A stretch of DNA of 64,000 nt from Oscillospiraceae bacterium (GCA_017421025.1 JAFQME010000016.1:25001-89000), one strand, 5' to 3'; positions 1-9,159 are shown, counted from the first letter of the stretch. The notes: generated by a model not told the origin, from the letters alone. Program-made: numbers and translations.

Positions 1-777
1 GTTCTTTTTCTTACTGCTGTTGAGCAGTTTTTTCAGCTCTGCTTTGGTGCTGTTCATTGCCTGTTCTGCTTCGTTATAAGCTTTCTTATACTCGGATTCT
101 TTGGTCGAGAGCGAAGAGATCAACTGATTCGCCTCACTACTCTGTCCTTTCAAAGACGCTTTTTTACTGCTCAACTTCTTCTTTGCAGCAACCTGGGCCT
201 GTTTGTCCGCCTCAATTTTTGCCTTACGCTTTTCAATCTCGGCCTTTGATGCTTTCACATCGTCAATCAAGCGCTTGTCGTGGTTGATGATGCTGTTGAT
301 GACCTCTGCACGCGAGAGCATGCTGGCAAAACTCCCGGCAGACAACACAACGCTGAGATAAGAGACATTCCCTTCTTCTTCCATGACACGAATGCGTTTT
401 TTGAACAAGTCGTATTTGGCATCGATATCCGTCTGTAACGTATCAATTTCCGCCTGAGTTTGTGAAATTTCAGAATTCAAAGAAGAAATCAAACTGTTGA
501 TTGTTGAGATTTCGTCGTTGGTAAGTGCGATTTTTTTGTCTAACAGTTCTTTTTGATCCTGTGCACTTTTCTTCTGCGTTTGAACGTTGTTGATTTTCTT
601 TTGCAGGTCGGACTGCTGTTTTTCCAAACTATCCAGTTTATTGTTCAAACTACTGACCGAACTTGCAGCAGATGCACCACTCATCAAAGCAATGTCCAAT
701 ACAAACGGCAGGATCATGAGCAGTGCCAGTACAATGGCAATAATCGCTGCAACTGTTCTGATGTGTTTCTGTTTCAT
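1..777 (-). CDS. PcsB/EnvC-like murein hydrolase activator, N-terminal part (cut by window edge)
   Basis: The gene starts at an ATG at 777 behind a clear GGAGGTGTTAACAG ribosome site and stays open for 259 codons to the left edge, so the C-terminal domain is not visible. The first 35 residues form a hydrophobic signal or anchor segment ending near GASAASSV. The rest is low-complexity coiled coil rich in Lys, Glu, Gln, Ser and Asp (for example DSLEKQQSDLQKKI), like the regulatory coils of PcsB, CwlO and EnvC. Members of this family are the extracellular partners of FtsEX and activate or carry peptidoglycan hydrolase activity. Its place 67 nt downstream of ftsX supports this role. Whether the missing end is an M23 or CHAP/NlpC domain cannot be told. 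Confidence 0.8.
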   Translation of the reverse strand, partial: MKQKHIRTVAAIIAIVLALLMILPFVLDIALMSGASAASSVSSLNNKLDSLEKQQSDLQKKINNVQTQKKSAQDQKELLDKKIALTNDEISTINSLISSLNSEISQTQAEIDTLQTDIDAKYDLFKKRIRVMEEEGNVSYLSVVLSAGSFASMLSRAEVINSIINHDKRLIDDVKASKAEIEKRKAKIEADKQAQVAAKKKLSSKKASLKGQSSEANQLISSLSTKESEYKKAYNEAEQAMNSTKAELKKLLNSSKKKN

Positions 778-844
778 CTGTTAACACCTCCACACAAAGA
801 GATTCTACCAAGTGTTTTCGTGAGATTTTGCAAAATCGTGTCAT

Positions 845-1732
845 TTACACACGCAAATATTTGCGCATTGTGATACCGCTTCCGATGCTACCGACCAAGA
901 TGCCGACCGCAGCGAAAATAATTGCAAGCATGTGCCATACATCGCCAAAACCGGTCAACTGGAAGATGGCAAAGTCTGCAAGCACCACACGGACTAAGTA
1001 CTCATAAATTCCCCACTGGAGCAACAATGCAATCGCTGCACCTGCTGTACCAAGCAGCATGCCCTCCAACATGAACGGAGCACGGACAAACCCGTTTTGC
1101 GCACCAATCATTTTCATGATTGCAATTTCTTCTTTACGGTTGAAAATGGTCAAGTTAACAGTATTGGAAATGATAAACACGGACACAATCACCAACATAA
1201 GGATGAGCACAAGACATACAATTGTGACAATATGGCGCAACTGCACGATTTTGTCTGAAATGTCGGTACGTGCCTGAACATCTGCAACACCTTCAATCCC
1301 ACGGAGACGTTCTGCAGTTTCCTGAGTCAGCTCCTGATCTGCCATGGTGATGACATAACGGTTGCGGAGCGGATTATCTTCGCCGAGACCTTCAAGCAAG
1401 CTGCTGTCTTCTCCGAGTTCAACCCGGAATTCCTCAAGTGCTTGTTCACGGGAAATATACTGCGCATCCACAACGTTTTCAACCGCTTTGATATTCGGAG
1501 CAATCGCCTGTGCCTGCTCAGCTGTATATGTTTCATTAACAAAGACAACTACTTGGTTTTTTTCTTCCACCTCTTGAAGAATTTGGTCTACATTTGTGGT
1601 AAGCAGAATGAAACTACCCATCATCAAAAGACATGCCATGATGATGCCTGTTGCAGCCATACTCATCAGGCGGTGGGTAAAGATGCTGGAAAATGCTTCA
1701 CGAAAGAAGTACGAAATATTATAAAGTTTCAT
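845..1732 (-). CDS. ftsX: FtsX, permease-like subunit of the FtsEX division complex
   Basis: 295-aa membrane protein starting MKLYNISYFFREA. It has the FtsX plan: a cytoplasmic N-terminus, TM1 at about 24-46, an extracellular domain at about 47-165, then three more TM helices at about 170-190, 218-240 and 265-285. The NRKEEIAIMKMIGA motif after TM2 is typical of the FtsX/MacB fold. FtsX passes ATP-driven conformational change from FtsE to hydrolase activators outside the cell. The start was set at 1730-1732 because a GGCGGG ribosome site lies inside the end of ftsE; this gives a 14-nt overlap with ftsE. A longer in-frame extension exists but lies within ftsE and has no ribosome site. Confidence 0.95.
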   Translation of the reverse strand: MKLYNISYFFREAFSSIFTHRLMSMAATGIIMACLLMMGSFILLTTNVDQILQEVEEKNQVVVFVNETYTAEQAQAIAPNIKAVENVVDAQYISREQALEEFRVELGEDSSLLEGLGEDNPLRNRYVITMADQELTQETAERLRGIEGVADVQARTDISDKIVQLRHIVTIVCLVLILMLVIVSVFIISNTVNLTIFNRKEEIAIMKMIGAQNGFVRAPFMLEGMLLGTAGAAIALLLQWGIYEYLVRVVLADFAIFQLTGFGDVWHMLAIIFAAVGILVGSIGSGITMRKYLRV

Positions 1733-2408
1733 TTTGATAATACCCGCCTGTCTTGTCACTGATGATGCGTCCGTCTTCAATTGCGACGACACGCTTTGAG
1801 AACATATCCACCAATTCACGGGCATGGGTGACAACCAAGACCGTGGTTCCAAGTTCGTTGATTTGTTCCAATAACTGCATAATATCAAGAGACATTCTCG
1901 GATCAAGATTGCCGGTCGGCTCGTCCGCAATAATCATGCTGGGATTATTGACCAGCGCACGTGCGATCGCAACACGCTGCTGCTCGCCGCCGGAAAGCTG
2001 AGTGGGCAAACAATCTGCCTTATGGTCCAACCCAACTAAATTCAACACATATGGAACACGTTTTTTGATGATGCGGGGCGGCGCACCGACTGCACGCATC
2101 GCAAACGCAACGTTTTCGTAAACAGTTTTTTTCTCAATCAGGCGGAAATCCTGAAACACGATGCCAATGGTACGGCGGAGTTTCGGGATGTCACGCTCCT
2201 TAATTTTATTTAAGTTATAGCCGTTGACAATGCCTCTGCCGGAGGTCATTTTCACTTCACTGGTAAGAGTTTTTACAATGGTGGATTTGCCGGATGCGGA
2301 AGTACCGACCAGAAAAACAAATTCACCGTTATCAATTCTCAGGTTGATGCCCTGCAATGCAGGAGTACCGTTTTCATACACCTTGCACACGTCAAGCAAG
2401 CGAACCAT
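1719..2408 (-). CDS. ftsE: FtsE, ATPase subunit of the FtsEX division complex
   Basis: 229-aa ABC ATPase with Walker A GTSASGKST near residues 35-43 (Ala where most family members have Gly), Q-loop in VFQDFRLIEKKTVYENV, signature LSGGEQQRVAIARAL, Walker B MIIADEPTGNLDP and H-loop VVTHARE. Length and motifs fit FtsE. It couples ATP hydrolysis to FtsX and cell-wall hydrolysis at the septum. The start follows GAAAGGATGAG. It lies 28 nt downstream of the PucR-type regulator and overlaps ftsX by 14 nt, so translational coupling of ftsE and ftsX is likely. Confidence 0.96.
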   Translation of the reverse strand: MVRLLDVCKVYENGTPALQGINLRIDNGEFVFLVGTSASGKSTIVKTLTSEVKMTSGRGIVNGYNLNKIKERDIPKLRRTIGIVFQDFRLIEKKTVYENVAFAMRAVGAPPRIIKKRVPYVLNLVGLDHKADCLPTQLSGGEQQRVAIARALVNNPSMIIADEPTGNLDPRMSLDIMQLLEQINELGTTVLVVTHARELVDMFSKRVVAIEDGRIISDKTGGYYQNETL

Positions 2409-2436
2409 AAAAAACGCTCATCCTTTCTATAAACAC

Positions 2437-3531
2437 TTAAAAGAAAGCTGCCTCATTATTGGATAAATACTTTTTGACCATGAGTGCGACTTTAAAAACA
2501 ATCGCATGGTCAAACTCTCGCAAGTCCAAACCGGTAATCTTTTTGATTTTTTCCAAACGGTAGACTAAGGTATTTCGATGGACAAATAATTTTCGAGACG
2601 TTTCCGACACGTTCAAGTTGTTCTCAAAGAATTTTTGGATGGTAAAGAGGGTTTCCTGATCCAGTGCATCAATGGAATTCTTTTTGAATACTTCGGAAAG
2701 GAACATTTCGCACAGTGTGGTCGGCAGCTGATAAATCAAACGGCCAATCCCAAGGTTCTCATAGCTGATAATGCTCTTTTCGGTATCAAACACCTTGCCG
2801 ACTTCCAAAGCACTTTCCGCTTCTTTATAGGAAACCGCAAGATCCTTCAAGCTCTCTGCAACAGTTCCGATACCAATCACGGTTTTGATCAAAAGCTCGG
2901 AATTGATGGTTTCTTCAATGGTTTTCGCAATCCGGATAAATTCTTTTGCATCGGAATGCGCCCGGACTTCTTTTACAAGCACGAGGTCCTGCTCACTGAC
3001 ACTTAAGACAAAATCTCGTTGTTTATCCGGGAACATATTCTGAAGGACATCCACCGCAGCAATATCAGTTTTATCAATTTGGCGAATCAAAAACACCACA
3101 CGGGGAACATCAATCGGGAAATTCAATTCATGGGATCGAACATAAATATCACCGGACAAAATATTATCCAAAATGATGTTTTTTACAAATGTCGCCTTAT
3201 CATGCTTTTCGTCATAGAACTTTTTGGCGTTACTGAGCGTAATCGCCGCCAACTGACAAATGCTTTCTGCCAATGCATCCTCGCCATCCACAAAAACCGC
3301 ATAGTCAAAACGCAAGCCGGAAGTGACGAGTGCTTTGTATGTATAGCCGCCAATCTTCAGCGGGTTATCCCCTGCATCGTAAATCTGAGATGCGATATCT
3401 TCGTACGCTGCACCCATTTTGGTCAAATCAGAGCAAGCTACAACAACTCCGGCAGAATCGATTACTCCGATCATGCGGTTTGTTGCATCTTTCATCTGCA
3501 AAACGGTGCTTTGCATCATTCTTCCCGACAT
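2437..3531 (-). CDS. PucR/CdaR-family transcriptional regulator
   Basis: 364 aa. The C-terminus carries the PucR-type helix-turn-helix: FENNLNVSETSRKLFVHRN followed by TLVYRLEKIKKITG, at about residues 300-350. The middle, from about 190 to 290, resembles the GGDEF-like domain of CdaR regulators (IGIGTVAESLKDL, SYKEAESALEVG). The N-terminus looks like a small-molecule sensory domain. Family members respond to metabolites such as sugar diacids or purine breakdown products, but the ligand here is unknown. The start at 3531 follows GGGGTGAT with good spacing; an upstream GTG is possible. It is co-directional with ftsE, which begins 28 nt later, so it may belong to the same transcript, an uncommon partner for ftsEX. 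Confidence 0.85.
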   Translation of the reverse strand: MSGRMMQSTVLQMKDATNRMIGVIDSAGVVVACSDLTKMGAAYEDIASQIYDAGDNPLKIGGYTYKALVTSGLRFDYAVFVDGEDALAESICQLAAITLSNAKKFYDEKHDKATFVKNIILDNILSGDIYVRSHELNFPIDVPRVVFLIRQIDKTDIAAVDVLQNMFPDKQRDFVLSVSEQDLVLVKEVRAHSDAKEFIRIAKTIEETINSELLIKTVIGIGTVAESLKDLAVSYKEAESALEVGKVFDTEKSIISYENLGIGRLIYQLPTTLCEMFLSEVFKKNSIDALDQETLFTIQKFFENNLNVSETSRKLFVHRNTLVYRLEKIKKITGLDLREFDHAIVFKVALMVKKYLSNNEAAFF

Positions 3532-3622
3532 CCATATCACCCCATGTTAATTTTAATCATACCATAATTTATAATAACAAACTTTTGTCGAAAAATCAAT
3601 GAAAAGAATGTAAACATTTCAC

Positions 3623-3657
3623 AAAAAAAGCATCCCGAGGCATTCGCCTCGGGATGC
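3623..3657 (-). terminator. Intrinsic terminator of the sugar ABC ATPase gene
   Basis: A perfect 12-bp stem (3630-3641 with 3646-3657, loop ATTC) is followed on the minus strand by seven T (A-run 3623-3629). It lies 12 nt past the stop of the ATPase gene and separates it from the downstream PucR-type regulator gene. Confidence 0.93.
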
Positions 3658-3669
3658 AACAAAAACAGA

Positions 3670-4782
3670 TTAGTTGGTGATTGTCTTTTCGGTTTCTTTG
3701 TCGAAGAGATGAATCTTGTTGGTATCGAAAGCAATCTTGATGGTGTCACCCGGCTTGGTATGAGCACGCGGAGAAACACGAGCAACAAAGTTCTTGCCTT
3801 CGCAGATCAAATGCAGGTGGGTTTCAGCGCCCATCATTTCGGAGACTTCAACCTTTGCATCTGCCAAAGCATCCTGGAACTGGCTGACGAAGATTTCTTC
3901 GTCATGCAAGGATTCCGGACGGATACCGACCAAAACTTCCTTGCCGATGTAAGCCAGTACTTCCGGCTTTCTGCCCTTGCCTTCCGGCAAAGCAAGCTTG
4001 GTGTTGCCAAGGGTGATATAGGTAACGCCGTTTTCTTCGATCAACTTTGCTTCGAAGATGTTCATCTGCGGGGAACCCATGAAGGTTGCAACGAAGAGGT
4101 TTGCCGGAGTATTGTAAAGGACGTCCGGAGCAGCGATCTGCTGAACGAAACCGTCTTTCATAACAACGATACGGGTACCCATGGTCATTGCTTCAACCTG
4201 GTCATGGGTAACATAGATGAAGGTAGTAGCCAGTCTCTGATGCAATTTGGAGAGCTCGGAACGCATGGAAGCACGGAGCTTAGCATCCAAGTTGGAGAGC
4301 GGCTCGTCGAGCAAGAAGACCTTCGGGTTACGGACAATTGCACGACCGAGCGCAACACGCTGACGCTGACCACCGGACAGAGCCTTCGGCTTACGATCAA
4401 GCAGATGCTCAATTTCGAGGATGCGTGCAGCTTCTTCAACACGGCGACGGATTTCATCCTTCGGGGTCTTACGAAGCTTCAGACCGAATGCCATGTTTTC
4501 GTAAACGGTCATATGCGGATACAGAGCGTAGTTCTGGAACACCATTGCGATGTCACGATCCTTCGGTGCGATATCGTTGACCAGAACATCATCAATGTAG
4601 AGTTCGCCTTCGGAGATTTCTTCCAAGCCAGCGATCATACGCAGGGTGGTGGACTTACCGCAACCGGACGGACCGACCAGGATGACAAATTCCTTATCTT
4701 CGATCTCGATGCTAAAATCGGAAACCGCAGTAACGCCACCGGCGAAACGCTTATAAAGATTTTTCAGGGATAAACTAGACAT
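3670..4782 (-). CDS. Carbohydrate ABC-importer ATPase (MsmX/UgpC/MalK family)
   Basis: 370 aa. The N-terminal ABC domain has Walker A GPSGCGKST, Q-loop VFQNYALYPHMTVYENM, signature LSGGQRQRVALGRAI, Walker B VFLLDEPLSNLDAKLR and switch FIYVTHDQ. The C-terminal third (LFVATFMGSPQMN, VGIRPESLHD) is the TOBE/OB regulatory domain of sugar importers. It energises CUT1-type oligosaccharide import from the cytoplasmic face. The gene stands alone, without permease or binding-protein genes, and has its own terminator. It is therefore probably a shared ATPase serving several importers, as MsmX does in Bacillus (inference). The start was set at 4782, behind GGAGGTCATTTTAC. The 144 nt upstream hold a TACAAT -10 (in GTGCTACAATAG) but no good -35. 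Confidence 0.93.
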   Translation of the reverse strand: MSSLSLKNLYKRFAGGVTAVSDFSIEIEDKEFVILVGPSGCGKSTTLRMIAGLEEISEGELYIDDVLVNDIAPKDRDIAMVFQNYALYPHMTVYENMAFGLKLRKTPKDEIRRRVEEAARILEIEHLLDRKPKALSGGQRQRVALGRAIVRNPKVFLLDEPLSNLDAKLRASMRSELSKLHQRLATTFIYVTHDQVEAMTMGTRIVVMKDGFVQQIAAPDVLYNTPANLFVATFMGSPQMNIFEAKLIEENGVTYITLGNTKLALPEGKGRKPEVLAYIGKEVLVGIRPESLHDEEIFVSQFQDALADAKVEVSEMMGAETHLHLICEGKNFVARVSPRAHTKPGDTIKIAFDTNKIHLFDKETEKTITN

Positions 4783-4926
4783 GTAAAATGACCTCCAATT
4801 ATTTTTGGGCATAACAAACCCAAACCATTTGAATCTATTGTAGCACTTTTTTCTTGATCCGTATAGTAACGGAATTCACAAAACTTTTGTGCTCGATTTG
4901 TACAATCTGCCTTATCGGGCGTTTCG

Positions 4927-5646
4927 TCACATCCCGGCTTCCCGCTTAAGTTGCGCCTCTTCTTCCTCTGTCAGCGAGCGGAATTCTCCGGTTTGTAAGG
5001 AAGGATCCAGTCGTACGCCTGCAATTGACAGACGTTTCAAGTAAACCACACGGCAGCCGCAAGCAAGACACATTTTCTTCACTTGATGAAAGCGTCCCTC
5101 TTGCACGGTGATTTCTGCTTCGGATGCCGAATCCAGTATCTGCAGCTTCGCAGGCATTGTTTTATAATCTCCGTCAATAATCACGCCCTCTTGGAGTGTG
5201 ATCTTGTCCTTTTCACAAAACTCCCCTTCCACACGGACATAATACACTTTATCCACATGACGGCGTGGGCTCATTAGTCCGTGCGCAAGCTGACCGTCGT
5301 TGGTGAGCAAAAGAAAGCCTTCCGCATCTTTGTCCAGTCTCCCCGCCGGAAACAGCTTGAGTTTTTGAAACTGTGCCGGCAAAAGATCCAAAGCAACCGT
5401 ATCTTTCCGATCTTCTGTTGCAGATAATACCCCAGCGGGTTTGTTGAGCATAATGTAATGAAACTCTCGAAAGTTCAGAGCTTCACCATTTACTGTGATC
5501 ATTGCACTCTCTTCGCACTTGACTTCCGGTTTTGTCATACAGACGCCATCAACACTGACACGTCCGGAGCGAATCAAATCCTTCGCCTGACTTCTGGTAT
5601 ATTTCCCGCTTGCACTTAGCATGCGGTCCAAACGTGACAATGCCAT
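4927..5646 (-). CDS. RsuA-family pseudouridine synthase
   Basis: 239 aa. An N-terminal S4 domain (RLDRMLSASGKYTRSQAKDL, then IRSGRVSVDG) precedes the RsuA/RluB/E/F catalytic domain with FPAGRLDKDAEGFLLLTNDG. The Asp in GRLD is the catalytic residue; Ala and Phe replace the usual Ser/Thr and Leu nearby. The GRFHQVKKM motif near the C-terminus is also typical. Such enzymes isomerise a single uridine in rRNA, in Escherichia coli position 516 of 16S rRNA for RsuA. Which site this one modifies cannot be read from the sequence. AAAGGAGGCGCAAA precedes the ATG. It is divergent from the RHH-clpB operon. Confidence 0.9.
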   Translation of the reverse strand: MALSRLDRMLSASGKYTRSQAKDLIRSGRVSVDGVCMTKPEVKCEESAMITVNGEALNFREFHYIMLNKPAGVLSATEDRKDTVALDLLPAQFQKLKLFPAGRLDKDAEGFLLLTNDGQLAHGLMSPRRHVDKVYYVRVEGEFCEKDKITLQEGVIIDGDYKTMPAKLQILDSASEAEITVQEGRFHQVKKMCLACGCRVVYLKRLSIAGVRLDPSLQTGEFRSLTEEEEAQLKREAGM

Positions 5647-5719
5647 TTTGCGCCTCCTTTGTGTTTTTTGTTAGTGTAGCATATTTTTCTCCTCTTGTAA
5701 ACTTTGTTTTAATAATTAT

Positions 5720-5740
5720 ATAATTTGCTTGACAAATTAT
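5720..5740. promoter_or_regulatory. Inverted repeat over the -35 box of the RHH-clpB promoter
   Basis: Perfect 8-bp arms, ATAATTTG (5720-5727) and CAAATTAT (5733-5740), are separated by 5 nt and enclose the -35 hexamer at 5729-5734. This is a candidate operator, possibly for the RHH protein encoded directly downstream (inference). Confidence 0.5.
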
Positions 5741-5756
5741 TAGCATATGATATACT
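5729..5756 (+). promoter_or_regulatory. Sigma-A promoter of the RHH-clpB operon
   Basis: TTGACA (5729-5734), 16-nt spacer, TATACT (5751-5756). Transcription would start near 5763, just before the GAAAGGAAG ribosome site. No CIRCE element is present here. Confidence 0.85.
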
Positions 5757-5758
5757 AA
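5740..5758. promoter_or_regulatory. Second inverted repeat, over the -10 box
   Basis: TTAGCATAT (5740-5748) faces ATATACTAA (5750-5758): 9-bp arms around a single central base, with one mismatch. It covers the -10 hexamer and adjoins the first repeat. Together they would let a repressor occlude the whole promoter (inference). Confidence 0.4.
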
Positions 5759-5780
5759 AATCAGAAAGGAAGTGAGCATT

Positions 5781-6410
5781 GTGAGCAAGAGTGTATACAG
5801 TTTGGTTTTAATGGATCGCTTGGTAGAGGAAGTAGACCGACTTGCATACGCACGAGGCACCAGCCGCAGCAATCTCATCAATCAGATTTTAGCGGAAGCA
5901 TTGTCTTTTGTGACCCCGGAAAAAAGAATCTCGGACATTTTTGCACGATTGGAAACCGCCATGGGTGCAGCAGACGGATTTAAGTTGAGTTTGCAGAGTG
6001 GAGATTCCATGCTCTCACTACAGAGTTCTCTCCGCTACAAATATAACCCTACCATTCGTTATCAGCTTGCACTTTATCGAAATCCCACAGACGCATTTGG
6101 AGAATTGCGTGTATATTTCCGCACCAAAAGTCCTGCCCTGCTGGAGCATTTGACCCGCTTCTTTGTTTTCTGGGCAAAACTTGAATGTGCAGTCACCGGC
6201 CACGAAATCAAATATGAGATCTCGCCGGGAAAATTGGTGCGGAAACTGTCCGCATCAGGATCCGACCCTGAGCGTCTTGCTGACGCTTGTGCAAAATATA
6301 TCACGTTATTCGACACTTCGTTAAAACTTTATTTCGACAATCCCGCTCGGTGCGACGAGATTCATGCCATGTATCTCGACTACCATCGAAAAGGGAACGC
6401 AATTTCTTAG
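5781..6410 (+). CDS. Ribbon-helix-helix-type protein of unknown function, upstream of clpB
   Basis: 209 aa from a GTG start (5781) behind AGAAAGGAAGTGAG; another GTG 9 nt earlier is possible. Residues 1-45 ([19 protein letters not shown], then [20 protein letters not shown]) match the beta-strand, helix, turn, helix pattern of MetJ/Arc/CopG DNA-binding proteins, with the usual G-x-S-R-S-N turn. Residues 46-209 match no family I can name; they contain alternating aromatic and charged strands ([24 protein letters not shown]). It ends 11 nt before clpB, shares its promoter and no other, and the promoter carries two inverted repeats. An autoregulatory repressor of clpB is the simplest reading, but this is inference. 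Confidence 0.75.
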   Translation: MSKSVYSLVLMDRLVEEVDRLAYARGTSRSNLINQILAEALSFVTPEKRISDIFARLETAMGAADGFKLSLQSGDSMLSLQSSLRYKYNPTIRYQLALYRNPTDAFGELRVYFRTKSPALLEHLTRFFVFWAKLECAVTGHEIKYEISPGKLVRKLSASGSDPERLADACAKYITLFDTSLKLYFDNPARCDEIHAMYLDYHRKGNAIS

Positions 6411-6421
6411 GAGGTGTTCAG

Positions 6422-8995
6422 ATGAACGCACAGAATTTGACTCAAAAATCACTTGAGGTGTTACAGAATGCGCAGCGATGCGCAACAGAATACGGCAACC
6501 CACAAGTCGAACAGTTGCATCTGCTTTTCGCACTCATCACACAAGATCACGGCTTGATTCCCCAACTGTTTTCCGCAATGGGTGCAGACCCCCTCTCTGA
6601 TGTCACACGGGCAATCGAACTTCTGCCGAAGCTTTCCAGCCAAACCAACGTCTATCTTTCCCAATCCCTTGACCGTGCACTCGGTGAAGCAGAGGCGCAG
6701 GCAAAGCGAATGAAGGATGAATACATTTCGGTTGAACATCTGATGTTGGGGCTGTTGGAATATCCATCGGATGCTGTGACCAAAATTTTCAAAGAGAATA
6801 AGATTACAAAAGACGGGTTTTTGCAGGCACTTTCCTCGATCCGAGGGAATGCACGAGTCACAAGTGACAGTCCCGAAGACACCTATGATGCATTAGGAAA
6901 ATATGCAACCGATTTGGTTGCACTTGCCAGAAATAAAAAACTGGATCCGGTCATCGGGCGAGACCAAGAGATTCGCAATGTGATTCGCATTCTTTCCAGA
7001 AAAACTAAAAATAACCCGGTCCTCATCGGTGAGCCGGGTGTTGGTAAAACCGCAATTGCAGAAGGACTTGCCATCCGCATTGTTCGAGGCGACGTCCCCG
7101 CCTCTCTCAAAGACCGCTCGATTTATTCTTTGGATATGGGTGCATTGATTGCAGGTGCAAAATTCCGTGGCGAATTCGAAGAACGTCTCAAAGCGGTATT
7201 GGAAGAAGTCAAAAAGAGCGAAGGAAAAATCATTCTCTTTATTGATGAACTCCACACCATTGTCGGTGCAGGAAAGACAGACGGCGCCATGGATGCAGGA
7301 AATCTCCTCAAGCCTTTACTGGCACGAGGTGAACTCCATTGTATCGGTGCAACCACCCTCAATGAATACCGTCTCTATATTGAAAAGGACGCCGCACTTG
7401 AGCGTAGATTCCAGCCTGTTCTTGTGGATGAACCAACGGTTGAGGACACCATCTCCATCTTACGTGGACTAAAAGAACGTTACGAAGTGTTCCACGGCGT
7501 ACAGATTCACGACCAGGCCCTGATCGCAGCGGCAACCCTTTCCAATCGCTATATCGCCGACCGTTTTCTGCCCGATAAGGCAATTGACTTGGTTGATGAA
7601 GCCTGCGCCATGATCCGCACCGAGATGGACTCCATGCCGCAGGAACTTGACGAGATTTCTCGCAAGATTATGCAGTTTGAAATCGAAGAAGCAGCACTCA
7701 AAAAGGAGACTGACGCCCTTTCCCAAGAGCATTTGGCTGAAATCCAAAAAGAGCTTGCCGAATTACGTGATACGTTTTCTGCCATGAAAGCACGCTGGGA
7801 AAATGAGAAGAATGCGATTTCCAAGGTCCAGAAGCTGAGGGAAGAACTCGAACAGATAAACGCCGAAATCGAACAAGCGGAAATGAAATACGACTTAAAC
7901 CGTGCAGCAGAACTCAAATACGGTCGTCTCCCCGCTCTCAAACAAGAACTGGAACAGGAAGAAGCGCTTGCGGAATCTGCACAAGTGGATTCCCTGCTGC
8001 GTGACAAAGTAACCGAAGAAGAAATCGCAAAGATCGTAGGCCGCTGGACCGGGATTCCGGTAACAAAGCTCATGGAAGGTGAACGGGAAAAGCTCCTGCA
8101 TTTAGATGAGATTCTACACCGTCGTGTCATCGGTCAGGACGAAGCTGTTGTGAGTGTTTCCGAAGCAATTATCCGCTCCCGAGCAGGAATCGGCGACCCC
8201 AAACGCCCCATCGGTTCTTTCCTATTCTTGGGTCCGACCGGTGTGGGTAAAACCGAACTTGCAAAAGCGCTTGCCGAAGCACTGTTCGACGATGAGCGCA
8301 GTCTGATTCGAATTGACATGAGCGAATATATGGAAAAACACGCAGTTTCCCGTCTTGTCGGTGCGCCCCCGGGATATGTGGGTTACGAAGAAGGCGGTCA
8401 ACTGACCGAAGCGGTACGCAAACGTCCGTACTCGGTCATCCTGTTTGACGAAGTAGAGAAAGCACACCCGGATGTATTCCACATTCTGCTTCAGGTCCTC
8501 GACGACGGACGTATTACCGACTCACAGGGACGAACAGTGGATTTCAAAAACACAATTTTAATTTTGACCTCCAACTTGGGTTCTGCTGATATTCTGGAAG
8601 GCATCAACGAAAGCGGAGAATTGACCGAAGAAGCAAAGAGTCGGGTACACAATCTGCTCAAACTGCAATTCCGTCCGGAATTCCTCAACCGGTTGGATGC
8701 GACTGTGTTCTATAAGCCGCTGACACGCAGTGAGATTGTACAAATTGTAGATCTGCTCCTGTCTGATCTGCAAAAACGCCTTGCGGCCAAGCAACTGCGT
8801 TTGCAGCTCACTGACGCTGCCAAGGAGTTCGTCATCGAGTCCGCTTTCGATCCGATCTACGGTGCTCGTCCCCTCAAACGTTTCCTGCAGAGCCGTGTCG
8901 AAACTCTGATCGGGAAGAAACTTCTTTCCTCCGATCTTGCGCCACACACCGAACTTTGTGTGGACTTTGACGGAAACGATTTGATAATTCGATAA
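6422..8995 (+). CDS. clpB: ClpB protein disaggregase (Hsp100)
   Basis: 857 aa, the usual ClpB length. Order: N-terminal Clp repeat domain (about 1-145), AAA1 with Walker A GEPGVGKT at residues 203-210 and [10 protein letters not shown], a long M-domain coiled coil (about 405-525), AAA2 with Walker A GPTGVGKT at 604-611, [13 protein letters not shown], the [13 protein letters not shown] pore loop and the C-terminal FLNRLD and YGARPLKR sensor motifs. The long M-domain and the lack of a ClpP-docking IGF-type loop separate it from ClpC and ClpA. It rescues aggregated proteins together with DnaK. The start follows TTAGGAGGTGTTCAG. There is no CIRCE or CtsR-like box; the gene follows the RHH protein in one operon. 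Confidence 0.97.
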   Translation: MNAQNLTQKSLEVLQNAQRCATEYGNPQVEQLHLLFALITQDHGLIPQLFSAMGADPLSDVTRAIELLPKLSSQTNVYLSQSLDRALGEAEAQAKRMKDEYISVEHLMLGLLEYPSDAVTKIFKENKITKDGFLQALSSIRGNARVTSDSPEDTYDALGKYATDLVALARNKKLDPVIGRDQEIRNVIRILSRKTKNNPVLIGEPGVGKTAIAEGLAIRIVRGDVPASLKDRSIYSLDMGALIAGAKFRGEFEERLKAVLEEVKKSEGKIILFIDELHTIVGAGKTDGAMDAGNLLKPLLARGELHCIGATTLNEYRLYIEKDAALERRFQPVLVDEPTVEDTISILRGLKERYEVFHGVQIHDQALIAAATLSNRYIADRFLPDKAIDLVDEACAMIRTEMDSMPQELDEISRKIMQFEIEEAALKKETDALSQEHLAEIQKELAELRDTFSAMKARWENEKNAISKVQKLREELEQINAEIEQAEMKYDLNRAAELKYGRLPALKQELEQEEALAESAQVDSLLRDKVTEEEIAKIVGRWTGIPVTKLMEGEREKLLHLDEILHRRVIGQDEAVVSVSEAIIRSRAGIGDPKRPIGSFLFLGPTGVGKTELAKALAEALFDDERSLIRIDMSEYMEKHAVSRLVGAPPGYVGYEEGGQLTEAVRKRPYSVILFDEVEKAHPDVFHILLQVLDDGRITDSQGRTVDFKNTILILTSNLGSADILEGINESGELTEEAKSRVHNLLKLQFRPEFLNRLDATVFYKPLTRSEIVQIVDLLLSDLQKRLAAKQLRLQLTDAAKEFVIESAFDPIYGARPLKRFLQSRVETLIGKKLLSSDLAPHTELCVDFDGNDLIIR

Positions 8996-9002
8996 AAAAA
9001 CC

Positions 9003-9031
9003 TTGTCAAAGCCTTCTGACAGGTGTATAAT
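9003..9031 (+). promoter_or_regulatory. Promoter of the THF-riboswitch-folT transcript
   Basis: TTGTCA (9003-9008), 17-nt spacer, TATAAT (9026-9031). The expected start near 9038 is just before the riboswitch aptamer, consistent with a dedicated promoter. Confidence 0.85.
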
Positions 9032-9041
9032 AATTTCAACG

Positions 9042-9144
9042 AGGGCAGAGTAGGTCTCTGTGGGTAAAGTGCTGTGCAGACGGGGAGTTGTTGCACAGAC
9101 GAAAGTGCGTTGCACTGCCGTACAGAAACCGCATCCCGCTGCCA
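9042..9144 (+). promoter_or_regulatory. Tetrahydrofolate (THF) riboswitch aptamer
   Basis: The segment begins GGCAGAGTAGG and ends GCATCCCGCTGCC, so GGCAG (9044-9048) pairs with CTGCC (9139-9143) as P1. Inside are the landmarks of the THF class as I know them: AGAGTAG, GGGTAAAGTG, GACGGGGAGTTG, ACGAAAG and the 3' GCATCC-CGCT. It lies directly upstream of a folate-type ECF substrate-binding gene, the classical target. Binding of reduced folates is expected to shut off expression. Confidence 0.9.
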
Positions 9145-9159
9145 CATAGAAGGCTTGAT

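Noticed and set aside
3541..3622. Promoter of the PucR/CdaR-type regulator
   Set aside because: Several TATAAA/TATGAT-like hexamers and one TCGACA, but no pair with acceptable spacing.
4783..4926. cre (CcpA) site before the sugar ABC ATPase
   Set aside because: TGAATTCCGTTACT matches the consensus too poorly to be called.
5647..5780. CIRCE or CtsR operator for clpB
   Set aside because: No TTAGCACTC-N9-GAGTGCTAA and no GGTCAAA-type tandem; only the two AT-rich inverted repeats described.
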